Shown: positions 1 to 5,313, numbered from the stretch's first letter. The stretch is 7,061 nucleotides of DNA from Candidatus Portnoybacteria bacterium CG10_big_fil_rev_8_21_14_0_10_36_7 (GCA_002793835.1 PFDW01000005.1:1-7061), one strand, 5' to 3'. Made by a program: numbers and translations. The notes: generated by a model from the letters alone, not told the origin.

Positions 1-408
1 CGGCCATAAACCATTAACCAAATTAATAATGCCAAAAACTATTAACAGAGTAGCTCCTAACTTGCCCATAAAATGTGGGGTATTAAAAAGATGCAGAACT
101 TGTAGAATGCCCAAACCAATTAAAAAATAAGCGATAAAAATACCAGCCACATAAACCCCGCCAATTTGTAATATTTTCTGTCGACTCATTTGCATACCAA
201 AAAGAAAAGCAATGGTAATCAGTAAAATTGAAAAAGAACAAGGATGAACACTGTCTAAGATCGAAGATATTAAAACTAGTGGCAGTAACCAATCTCCACC
301 ATGGCTTAAATTCCAAATTAATTGAGTAGTAATGGAACTATATTTGAGAAAAATGATACCAAAAATAAACAAAGTTATTATTGAAAAAATTATTATTATT
401 CGTTTCAT
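1..408 (-). CDS. CcdA/DsbD-like transmembrane thiol-redox protein (partial, C-terminus beyond window)
   Basis: The first 136 residues of a polytopic membrane protein are visible; the frame is open to the window edge. After an N-terminal hydrophobic segment (about residues 3-20) comes a TM helix carrying DSVHPC, with Cys57 after Pro56 (residues 52-57). A short basic loop (MSRQK, about 74-78), a second helix (about 81-104) and a third (about 115-133) follow. A D-S-x-[NH]-P-C motif in the first core helix is typical of CcdA-like members of the cytochrome c biogenesis transmembrane family, which pass reducing equivalents from cytoplasmic thioredoxin to extracytoplasmic thiols. The partner cysteine is normally in the second half, which is not visible here. 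The start lies 4 bp after the stop of the DUF1573 gene, so the two are almost certainly co-transcribed. No cytochrome c gene is in view, so a thiol-redox role is more likely than haem delivery. Confidence 0.8.
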   Translation of the reverse strand, partial: MKRIIIIFSIITLFIFGIIFLKYSSITTQLIWNLSHGGDWLLPLVLISSILDSVHPCSFSILLITIAFLFGMQMSRQKILQIGGVYVAGIFIAYFLIGLGILQVLHLFNTPHFMGKLGATLLIVFGIINLVNGLWP

Positions 409-412
409 AATT

Positions 413-916
413 TTATGGTGTCACTGTCGCCTTTATTTCTAAATTAAATTTAGCACCAGTTTTATCAGTTAAAGTAATAAAGCGATCAATATTGCCTACT
501 CCGGCCGGACCATGGGCGTTGGGATCATAAACCACTTTCACCTCACGAGTTTCACCGGCTCCGATTGTTTCATTGACTTTAGGCACTAAACCATGTCCCG
601 GCATACCAAATGGTCCTCTTTCACCATCTGCAGTTTCCAGGTAAGCTACGGTACACATACAAGAGGTGACGATACTACTAATAGTAATATCTTGAGCACT
701 GCTATTTGTTACTTTAAAAACTTTTTCAACTTTGCCATCTTTCATAGAAATAGTACCAAAATCATAAACTTTTTCAGAAGCAGTTAGAACACTTTGAGAA
801 TTATTAGTTCCTAAAACTGATGAATTATTTTCTTGATTTAAACTAGCCCACCAAATTAAAACACCAAAACCCAAGATAATCAAAATAATAATAATTATAA
901 GAGTTTTATTATTCAT
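413..916 (-). CDS. DUF1573 domain protein, membrane-anchored, with SCMC motif
   Basis: This 167-aa protein begins with a very hydrophobic Ile-rich segment (residues 4-24) that looks like an uncleaved signal anchor, followed by a polar linker (about 25-45). The domain from about 47 to 166 is DUF1573-like: an immunoglobulin-like beta fold with YDFGTI (51-56), a conserved SCMCT segment containing Cys86 and Cys88, GMPGHG (104-109), and VVYDPNAHGPAG (128-139). The molecular function of DUF1573 is not known. The closely spaced Cys-x-Cys would face outside the cell, so redox or metal binding is plausible. Its stop is 4 bp before the CcdA-like start, and the DsbA-like gene is nearby, which favours a thiol-redox role. 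A TATAAT box lies about 24 bp upstream of the ATG. No Shine-Dalgarno sequence is visible. Confidence 0.85.
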   Translation of the reverse strand: MNNKTLIIIIILIILGFGVLIWWASLNQENNSSVLGTNNSQSVLTASEKVYDFGTISMKDGKVEKVFKVTNSSAQDITISSIVTSCMCTVAYLETADGERGPFGMPGHGLVPKVNETIGAGETREVKVVYDPNAHGPAGVGNIDRFITLTDKTGAKFNLEIKATVTP

Positions 917-939
917 ATATAAACAAATTTTAATTTTTA

Positions 940-945
940 ATTATA
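940..945 (-). promoter_or_regulatory. Possible -10 box for DUF1573/CcdA-like transcript
   Basis: A perfect TATAAT is read on the minus strand, ending 23 bp before the DUF1573 ATG. No good -35 hexamer is seen at 16-18 bp; that place is occupied by the hairpin at 956-970. It is suggestive only, because TATAAT arises easily in AT-rich DNA. Confidence 0.35.
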
Positions 946-948
946 TAA

Positions 949-970
949 CAAAAACATCCTTAGAAAGGAT
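949..970 (-). terminator. Possible weak intrinsic terminator after the 132-aa gene
   Basis: A perfect 6-bp inverted repeat (ATCCTT/AAGGAT, loop of 3) at 956-970 is followed on the minus strand by GTTTTTG. It lies between the 132-aa gene (stop at 1015) and the DUF1573 start. The stem is short and the T-run has only five residues, so termination would be partial at best. It would separate the upstream transcript from the DUF1573/CcdA-like pair. Confidence 0.35.
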
Positions 971-982
971 ATCAAAATGACC

Positions 983-1006
983 CACTAAAAACTAAAAATT
1001 TTAGTG
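983..1006. repeat. 8-bp inverted repeat in the 132-aa/DUF1573 gap
   Basis: CACTAAAA (983-990) is perfectly complementary to TTTTAGTG (999-1006) with an 8-base loop. It lies 9 bp beyond the 132-aa gene stop. With the hairpin at 956-970 it forms a tandem pair of stems in a 98-bp gap. It could be part of a transcript end or an mRNA-stabilising structure. No convincing T-run follows it on either strand. Confidence 0.3.
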
Positions 1007-1014
1007 TGTCGAGA

Positions 1015-1413
1015 TTATAAATTAGGACTTTGTTCAAACAAAGCTAACCAGCTAATTATTTTTTTCCGACTAAAGTAATGATCGGATATTAAGCTATGAG
1101 ATTTTGACAGTAAAAATTTAAAATCTGAATGAAACAAAATTTTCTGCCAAAATAATACAAAAATACTAAATAAAGACAATAAAATCACCAAGACCATAAA
1201 GTTGGACGAGACCAAAATTTTGGAAAATATTTTTAAAATCAAATTATGATGTAAAATAAAATTTATTACCCCAACCGGGCACGAACCACCATCTGAAACG
1301 GCCACTAAGCAACTACTGACGGGATGCCCCATATTATGACCAATAATCAAAGACCCAAAAATACTTAGGGCAATAAAGCTAATGATTAATAATAATGATA
1401 AGAAATATTTCAT
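1015..1413 (-). CDS. Small membrane protein with His/Met/Cys-rich extracytoplasmic segment, unknown function
   Basis: This 132-aa protein has two predicted membrane helices (about residues 3-24 and 70-90). Between them is a short segment with HNMGH (26-30), Cys35 and a SCP motif (Cys45-Pro46), then HH at 55-56. The C-terminal part is basic and likely cytoplasmic (SRKKIISWLALFEQSP, 115-130). I do not recognise a named family with certainty. The layout resembles small membrane proteins that, from memory, recur beside DsbA-like genes in CPR genomes: an N-terminal helix, a His/Met/Cys loop, a second helix and a W-L-x-L-x-E-x-SP tail. The two cysteines, placed between helices, could form a disulfide or bind a soft metal together with the His and Met residues. 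It has its own strong promoter, lies between the DsbA-like and DUF1573 genes, and is probably part of the same redox module. Confidence 0.75.
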   Translation of the reverse strand: MKYFLSLLLIISFIALSIFGSLIIGHNMGHPVSSCLVAVSDGGSCPVGVINFILHHNLILKIFSKILVSSNFMVLVILLSLFSIFVLFWQKILFHSDFKFLLSKSHSLISDHYFSRKKIISWLALFEQSPNL

Positions 1414-1431
1414 AAACGTTATGATAATAAC

Positions 1432-1460
1432 ATTATATATTTATTTTCCTAAAACGTCAA
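1432..1460 (-). promoter_or_regulatory. Strong sigma-70-type promoter for the 132-aa gene
   Basis: Read on the minus strand: -35 TTGACG (1455-1460), a spacer of exactly 17 bp (1438-1454), and -10 TATAAT (1432-1437). This matches 11 of 12 consensus positions. The predicted start site near 1425 gives a leader of only about 12 nt before the ATG at 1413, with no Shine-Dalgarno sequence. Confidence 0.75.
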
Positions 1461-1477
1461 TTTAAAATTTATAAAAG

Positions 1478-2161
1478 TTATTTGCTAAGTAAAGCCTCAA
1501 CTTGCGCCTGCAAACTGGCATAAGGCACGGCCCCGCCCAGCTCTTGACCATTTAAAAAACTCCCCGGCGTACCAGTCACTCCGGCGGTAATGCCAGCTTG
1601 TAAATGTTGCTCAACTAAATTAGCATATTTACCGGAATCCAAACAATTATTAAATTTATTAATATCCAAACTTAAATTAGTGGCGACGGTTTTTAAAAAA
1701 TTAATACCGCCCGATTGAATGGAGCTTTGATTAGCATACAAAAAATCATGAAATTCCCAAAACTTATTCTGATCACCGGCGCATTCCGAAGCTTCCGCTG
1801 ATTTTCGAGCATAAGGATGAATACTATCCAGGGGAAAATGGCGATAAACCACTCGCACTTTATCACTATAATCTTTCAGTAAAGCATTGATAGAAGTATT
1901 AAAATTTTGGCAATAAGGACATTGAAAATCCGACCACTCAATAATTGTAATATCCGCCTTGGCATTACCTCTAATGTGTTCGCCTGAAACCACAGCCATC
2001 AAATTAGCAGTATCCGGAATAGTGCCAGAACCACTAGCTAAACTAGGCGATTTAATAAATATTACCGCCAAAATAATTAAAGCTACCACACTAATAACCG
2101 AAATACCGGCCAAAAAACCGATTAAAACTTGCTGATTGCCTTTTGATTGATTATCTGTCAT
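1478..2161 (-). CDS. DsbA-family thiol:disulfide oxidoreductase (thioredoxin-fold, membrane-anchored)
   Basis: This 227-aa protein has an N-terminal anchor helix (about residues 12-36) and a DsbA/BdbD-like thioredoxin domain from about 57 to 226. The active site is WSDFQCPYC (76-84) with Cys81 and Cys84. The cis-proline loop is GTPG with Thr198-Pro199. The helical insertion carries ECAGDQNKFWEFHD (126-139) and NNCLDSGKY (171-179); its two extra cysteines, Cys127 and Cys173, are a recurring pair in this DsbA subgroup and may form a structural disulfide. The likely role is forming or reshuffling disulfides in exported proteins on the outer face of the membrane. The CPYC dipeptide does not by itself settle oxidase versus isomerase. 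The gene has its own promoter at 2201-2229. No DsbB or VKOR homologue is in the window, so the reoxidising partner is open; the 183-aa neighbour is a candidate. Its G+C is about 39%, higher than its neighbours. Confidence 0.93.
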   Translation of the reverse strand: MTDNQSKGNQQVLIGFLAGISVISVVALIILAVIFIKSPSLASGSGTIPDTANLMAVVSGEHIRGNAKADITIIEWSDFQCPYCQNFNTSINALLKDYSDKVRVVYRHFPLDSIHPYARKSAEASECAGDQNKFWEFHDFLYANQSSIQSGGINFLKTVATNLSLDINKFNNCLDSGKYANLVEQHLQAGITAGVTGTPGSFLNGQELGGAVPYASLQAQVEALLSK

Positions 2162-2200
2162 ATATTTTAGATTATTTTTTATAAATTAGTTAATACTATT

Positions 2201-2229
2201 ATTATACAATAATTAAACTTCACAAGCAA
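2201..2229 (-). promoter_or_regulatory. Promoter for the DsbA-like gene
   Basis: On the minus strand: -35 TTGCTT (2224-2229), a 17-bp spacer, and -10 TATAAT (2201-2206). The -35 lies inside the last codons of the upstream 183-aa gene. The predicted start near 2194 gives a leader of about 33 nt. The -35 matches 4 of 6 consensus positions and the -10 matches 6 of 6. Confidence 0.6.
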
Positions 2230-2764
2230 AATTATTGTTTATTTTTTTTGATAATAAATAAATTGAAATAAGTAGTGATAGGATACCAATAATACCAAAC
2301 TCATAGCCATGAAAAGGCAAAAATCCAATAAAAGCAGCGGTGGCCGAAAAACCAAACAACGAAGAAATAATTACCGAACCGCAAGACAAGCATCCGATAC
2401 CCAAAAAACTAATCAGCGAGGCCCAAACACTGATTTTGGCGCTTCTGGAAATAGCGATTTGTTTTTTAATATAAAAAACCAAAGCGGAAATATTAATACC
2501 AAATAAAATCGCTACTAGAGACACTAAAAATAAATTTGGCGCCAATAAATTTATTCTGATTAATTCCCAAAAATTAAAAGTTAAAGCTAATTTATAACTA
2601 AAACTCAAAAGATTAGAGGTTAGAGTGTGGTACAAAAGATTATAACTGGATAACCAAACGCTAAAAATAAAAAAACCTAAACTGACTAGTATCGCCAAAA
2701 CCACATAATATAAATCACTAAAAACTGTTTTGAAAAATATTTTTAAGTTGCTTATTATTTTCAT
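2213..2764 (-). CDS. Polytopic membrane protein with intramembrane GCLSCG motif, candidate redox partner
   Basis: This 183-aa protein has about four membrane helices: near residues 18-40, 76-98, 112-146 (possibly two segments) and 154-172. The third hydrophobic region carries LGIGCLSCGS, a CxxC pair at Cys125 and Cys128 within or at the edge of the membrane. GFSATAAFIGFLPFHGYEFGIIG (137-160) follows, then a basic tail with a third cysteine (Cys181). I do not recognise a named family. The pattern of CxxCGS followed by LPFHGYEFG recalls uncharacterised CPR and archaeal membrane proteins, but I cannot confirm this here. It lacks the usual VKOR layout. Placed immediately upstream of the DsbA-like gene (51 bp gap), it could reoxidise or reduce DsbA, which is inference. 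Overall it is a well-supported gene of unknown function. Confidence 0.8.
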   Translation of the reverse strand: MKIISNLKIFFKTVFSDLYYVVLAILVSLGFFIFSVWLSSYNLLYHTLTSNLLSFSYKLALTFNFWELIRINLLAPNLFLVSLVAILFGINISALVFYIKKQIAISRSAKISVWASLISFLGIGCLSCGSVIISSLFGFSATAAFIGFLPFHGYEFGIIGILSLLISIYLLSKKINNNFACEV

Positions 2765-2789
2765 AATTATTATGAAAGTTAAATAAACT

Positions 2790-2798
2790 ATTTTAACA
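2790..2798 (-). promoter_or_regulatory. Possible extended -10 for the 183-aa gene
   Basis: The minus strand reads TGTTAAAAT, a TGn extension plus TAAAAT (5 of 6 to consensus), about 25 bp before the ATG at 2764. No -35 is visible at 17 bp. The rest of the 120-bp gap 2765-2884 shows no gene; it holds a 5-bp hairpin at 2853-2868 without a T-run. Confidence 0.35.
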
Positions 2799-2884
2799 TA
2801 ATTGATTAAAGTTTATTTTCCTATTTATAAATACCCAAGTTTTTTAATTCATTTCTTACAGGGAAGAAGGTGAGACTTAAATTT

Positions 2885-3316
2885 TTACATATCAACTTTA
2901 TATTTATTTAGAATTATTTTTTTATTTATTATAAATGAAATGATTCGCCACAAATGCAATAAGGAAAACAGAACAAATAATGTATATTCATTCAGTAGGA
3001 CAATATGAATGGTAATAATTGAACTAAAAAATAATTCTAAATAATAAAATAATAAATATATGTTTAAAATTAAAAAAATAAAAACATAAAACTTTATAAT
3101 ATTTTCGAGTAATAAATATCTGAATTTTAATTTAGATAAATATTTCCAATATCGACCATATCTATTCCAATCCTCACTCGTTTCAGTAATAAAAATAAAA
3201 AATGATAGACAATAATTAATAATAAACAAAAGTAAAAAACCATCACCAATTAATCCAAATTTTATAATTAAGCTATTAACAATCCAATAATATAGCCAAA
3301 AAACATTTTTCAACAT
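2885..3316 (-). CDS. Hypothetical multi-spanning membrane protein, extremely AT-rich gene
   Basis: This 143-aa open frame has an intact start and stop. It encodes a hydrophobic protein with about four helices (near residues 15-42, 68-90, 92-108 and 112-131). A charged, aromatic loop rich in Trp, Tyr, Arg and Lys (TSEDWNRYGRYWKYLSKLKF, 46-65) lies between helices one and two. I recognise no family. The alternation of hydrophobic stretches with a basic loop suggests a real membrane protein. By hand count the gene is about 19% G+C, far below the DsbA-like gene at about 39%, so the Phe, Ile, Leu, Tyr and Asn content is partly forced by composition. It has only one cysteine (Cys36) and is not obviously part of the redox set. 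It could be a recent acquisition or a decaying gene. Confidence 0.6.
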   Translation of the reverse strand: MLKNVFWLYYWIVNSLIIKFGLIGDGFLLLFIINYCLSFFIFITETSEDWNRYGRYWKYLSKLKFRYLLLENIIKFYVFIFLILNIYLLFYYLELFFSSIITIHIVLLNEYTLFVLFSLLHLWRIISFIINKKIILNKYKVDM

Positions 3317-3332
3317 CTATTTTATTTAACAA

Positions 3333-3363
3333 AATATTTTTAAACCTACTTATAAAAAATATT
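3333..3363 (-). repeat. 9-bp all-A/T inverted repeat after the 551-aa gene
   Basis: AATATTTTT (3333-3341) pairs with AAAAATATT (3355-3363) around a 13-base loop, just past the stop of the 551-aa gene in the 63-bp gap before the 143-aa gene. It might act as a weak transcript end on the minus strand, but stems made only of A and T are common by chance in this DNA. A TATAAT on the minus strand at 3361-3366 could be a -10 for the 143-aa gene; it has no clear -35. Confidence 0.25.
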
Positions 3364-3379
3364 ATATTCTTTAAAATAA

Positions 3380-5035
3380 CTAATATTTATGAATTTCTCC
3401 CAAATAAACTTTATTATTACCGGGTGATATAGTAGAAGTCCAAACAACATTATATTTAATATATCCACCGCCAGCATAACCCTTATTAACTATCGACGGG
3501 TTTTTATTATTTGTAGTTGATTGACTAACGGTTATTGTTTGTCCATTTAAAATATTGTAAGCAAGTATTTCCCCATTTGACCAAACAATATATGGACTTG
3601 ATACCGATATTAAACTAATTGGCAATGTAGTGCCAATTATTTTTGTTATTCCATTATCAATATCATAATAATAAATATATTGACCATCAGAATAAGCCAA
3701 ATAATTAATGCTATCACTCAAAACCAAATTGCTGATAGGATTACCGCTTTGGTTATTAATTCTTTTAATCTCTACCTTGCTATTGCGATCAAAAATGACT
3801 ATTTGGTAACTATTCTCAACCCAAGCGGCCATATTCAAACTTAACACAGGATTAGATCTCTTGGCAGCAGAGTTTGTCAACTGAATCTTTCCATTATCCG
3901 TGATACTGTAGATAAAAATATCGTAAGTATCAACTACATCAGTGCGTTCCTTTGTATAAATAAACGAATTATTTGTTGGGTATCCCTCAACTATCCCTGA
4001 ATAAGTTCCAACAGCAGCACTATCGATAATCATTTCAGACCCCATATACCCATTAAAATAATTTAAGTAAAGATTTCGACCCATTCTATAAAATGAACTA
4101 TTATAGCCAGCAACCCCAAAAAAAACTTTAAATTTACCATCTGTAGTTAAAGGAATTAGTTTTCCAGAAGTTAGGTCTTTATAATAAATATTATAATCAT
4201 ACCCCTCCCAAACAACATACCTGCCAACATTCCATGGATTTCCATAAATACTCATTTCCTCTGATAATAATATTTCGGCTGTTGATATTGCTGGGGCGGG
4301 ATTAACCGTACAAATACCATAACCAGTGCTTGGGCTCTCTGTTATGCTATATCCTGAGTTGCAAGAAGTTGCATAACACTGGCCCCATCCTGTTGATATC
4401 CACGCTTGAGAACCACTGCCATTTGAGATGTTGCAAAGTCGGCTATTAGAAATACAACTCCCATTATCAAGATGTTGGTCGCTGGTGCAATTCAAAATAT
4501 TAGTTGCTGGAGGTGTGACTGTGGAATTTGTAGTCATCAATGACTGACCCTCGGTGTAATTGCTCTCAAAACCGCTCTGGATAGAAATAATATTGTTATG
4601 AAAATTATCACCATAAAGCTTGACAGCCACAGAAGTATCTCCATTACTAGCAACTTTATTTATAACACCATTATCCGCAACAGCATAAATATTGTAGCTG
4701 TTACCAAATTTGATCAATTTTGTACCAGCTCTGACTACCACATTATCACCACTAGCGAGCCTGTCAAAATCAGTTTGAGAAATATACTTAATTGTAACCT
4801 TATTGCCATTAAAATTTTTAATGTTATTCCAATCGCCAGAATTCCAAGTCCAGAAAGTAACTGCATTTGGATACAATTGTCGCTGACTTTGACTGTTAAT
4901 ATAATACAAAGCCGGCTTGGTTGTATCATCTATTTTAATTATATCACCAGATAATGGTTGATAATTAGCATAAATAGTATTAAAAAACATTAATGACCCA
5001 ATTATAATTAAAGAAAAAACTATAATTTTTCTCAT
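3380..5035 (-). CDS. Secreted protein with CPR-type N-terminal domain, six-Cys segment and TolB-like beta-propeller
   Basis: This 551-aa protein has a signal peptide (MRKIIVF..., likely cleaved after IYA, residue 23). Residues about 28-155 form a domain with GDIIKIDDTTKPALYYI, QLYPNAVTFWTW and VVVRAGTKLIKF...IYAVADNGVINKV, a pattern I associate with exported CPR proteins. A Thr/Pro linker (about 168-180) leads to a segment with six cysteines (Cys183, 194, 201, 220, 225, 242), containing CNISNGSGSQAW and a GWGQCYATSCNSGY stretch, likely disulfide-bonded. Residues about 252-551 are repeated four-stranded units (YVVWEGYDYNIYYKDLTSGK, YDIFIYSITDNGKIQLT, YIYYYDIDNGITKII, YIVWSNGEILAYNILNGQT), typical of a TolB/WD40-like beta-propeller. 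No sortase motif or C-terminal anchor is seen, so it is probably secreted or loosely surface-bound. Its ligand is unknown. The even number of cysteines makes it a plausible client of the DsbA-like protein. It ends in TAG. Confidence 0.85.
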   Translation of the reverse strand: MRKIIVFSLIIIGSLMFFNTIYANYQPLSGDIIKIDDTTKPALYYINSQSQRQLYPNAVTFWTWNSGDWNNIKNFNGNKVTIKYISQTDFDRLASGDNVVVRAGTKLIKFGNSYNIYAVADNGVINKVASNGDTSVAVKLYGDNFHNNIISIQSGFESNYTEGQSLMTTNSTVTPPATNILNCTSDQHLDNGSCISNSRLCNISNGSGSQAWISTGWGQCYATSCNSGYSITESPSTGYGICTVNPAPAISTAEILLSEEMSIYGNPWNVGRYVVWEGYDYNIYYKDLTSGKLIPLTTDGKFKVFFGVAGYNSSFYRMGRNLYLNYFNGYMGSEMIIDSAAVGTYSGIVEGYPTNNSFIYTKERTDVVDTYDIFIYSITDNGKIQLTNSAAKRSNPVLSLNMAAWVENSYQIVIFDRNSKVEIKRINNQSGNPISNLVLSDSINYLAYSDGQYIYYYDIDNGITKIIGTTLPISLISVSSPYIVWSNGEILAYNILNGQTITVSQSTTNNKNPSIVNKGYAGGGYIKYNVVWTSTISPGNNKVYLGEIHKY

Positions 5036-5063
5036 ACTTTTTAAATTATTAATTATTATTTAT

Positions 5064-5072
5064 ATAATACCA
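5064..5072 (-). promoter_or_regulatory. Possible extended -10 for the 551-aa gene
   Basis: The minus strand reads TGGTATTAT (TGn plus TATTAT), leaving 28 bp to the ATG at 5035 and giving a leader of about 22 nt. The same nine bases occur at 5314-5322 before the divergent DUF2207 gene at a similar distance. No -35 is visible at 16-18 bp. Confidence 0.4.
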
Positions 5073-5100
5073 CAAAACCATCAATATTAACTAAATATCC

Positions 5101-5194
5101 ATCCCAGACACCCAATCGAGAGTTCTGAAACCATCCTGTCATCCGGCGTGAGCCATCAGGCAATGGCGGGCATGTCGTTGTGTAGTCCCCGCGG
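5101..5194 (-). ncRNA. Candidate structured RNA or 5' leader (G+C-rich island), identity unknown
   Basis: This block is about 55% G+C in DNA of about 15% on either side. Two adjacent stems can form. The first is 5166-5170 with 5188-5192 (5 bp, 17-base loop). The second is a longer interrupted stem: 5131-5134 with 5163-5166, 5135-5138 with 5157-5160, and 5145-5147 with 5152-5154 closing a 4-base loop. A TATAAT on the minus strand at 5198-5203 would place a start near 5191, so that the RNA begins with its first stem. I recognise no Rfam class. The alternative is a 51-codon frame (5056-5211, minus, TTG start). Strand and function are inferred. Confidence 0.35.
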
Positions 5195-5197
5195 ATA

Positions 5198-5203
5198 ATT
5201 ATA
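5198..5203 (-). promoter_or_regulatory. -10 box at the edge of the G+C-rich island
   Basis: TATAAT on the minus strand ends about 7 bp before the first base of the 5188-5192 stem arm, which is the usual -10 to start-site spacing. No good -35 is found 17 bp upstream; a TTGACT at 5206-5211 is too close to serve. Confidence 0.35.
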
Positions 5204-5313
5204 AAAGTCAAGATATATTTTTAAATTATAAAATAACTAATAGACAGATTTTATCTAATTTTTATTACTAATAAAATAAATCAAATATTAAAATAGCGCC
5301 AAAAAACCAAAAA

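Noticed and set aside
83..316. 77-codon minus-strand open frame
   Set aside because: It lies in another frame within the CcdA-like gene, whose translation has clear family motifs.
593..787. 64-codon plus-strand open frame
   Set aside because: Antisense to the DUF1573 gene; no protein-like features of its own.
387..900. ATT/TTA trinucleotide runs at the starts of the CcdA-like and DUF1573 genes (387-400 and 883-900)
   Set aside because: They encode Ile-rich anchor helices. Triplet units cannot shift the frame, so phase variation is not supported.
2309..2506. 65-codon plus-strand open frame rich in Lys, Arg and Asn
   Set aside because: Antisense to the 183-aa membrane protein. The composition is what the complement of hydrophobic codons gives.
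2822..2833. Perfect palindrome TATTTATAAATA
   Set aside because: An all-A/T 12-mer is expected by chance in this composition, and no second copy or context supports an operator.
4598..4954. 118-codon plus-strand and 64-codon minus-strand open frames
   Set aside because: Both overlap the N-terminal domain of the 551-aa secreted protein, which has a signal peptide and recognisable domain pattern.
5130..5170. Resemblance of the island to enterobacterial REP/BIME palindromes (GCCTGATGGC, GCCGGATG)
   Set aside because: Only short G+C-rich words match. There is a single copy in the window, and the AT-rich host background makes a REP element unlikely.
5101..5200. Alternative genetic code (TGA as Gly) suggested by a TGA interrupting a second minus-strand frame in the island
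   Set aside because: All eight genes read through with no in-frame TGA and glycine is coded by GGN, so code 11 fits. One TGA in an uncertain frame is not evidence.
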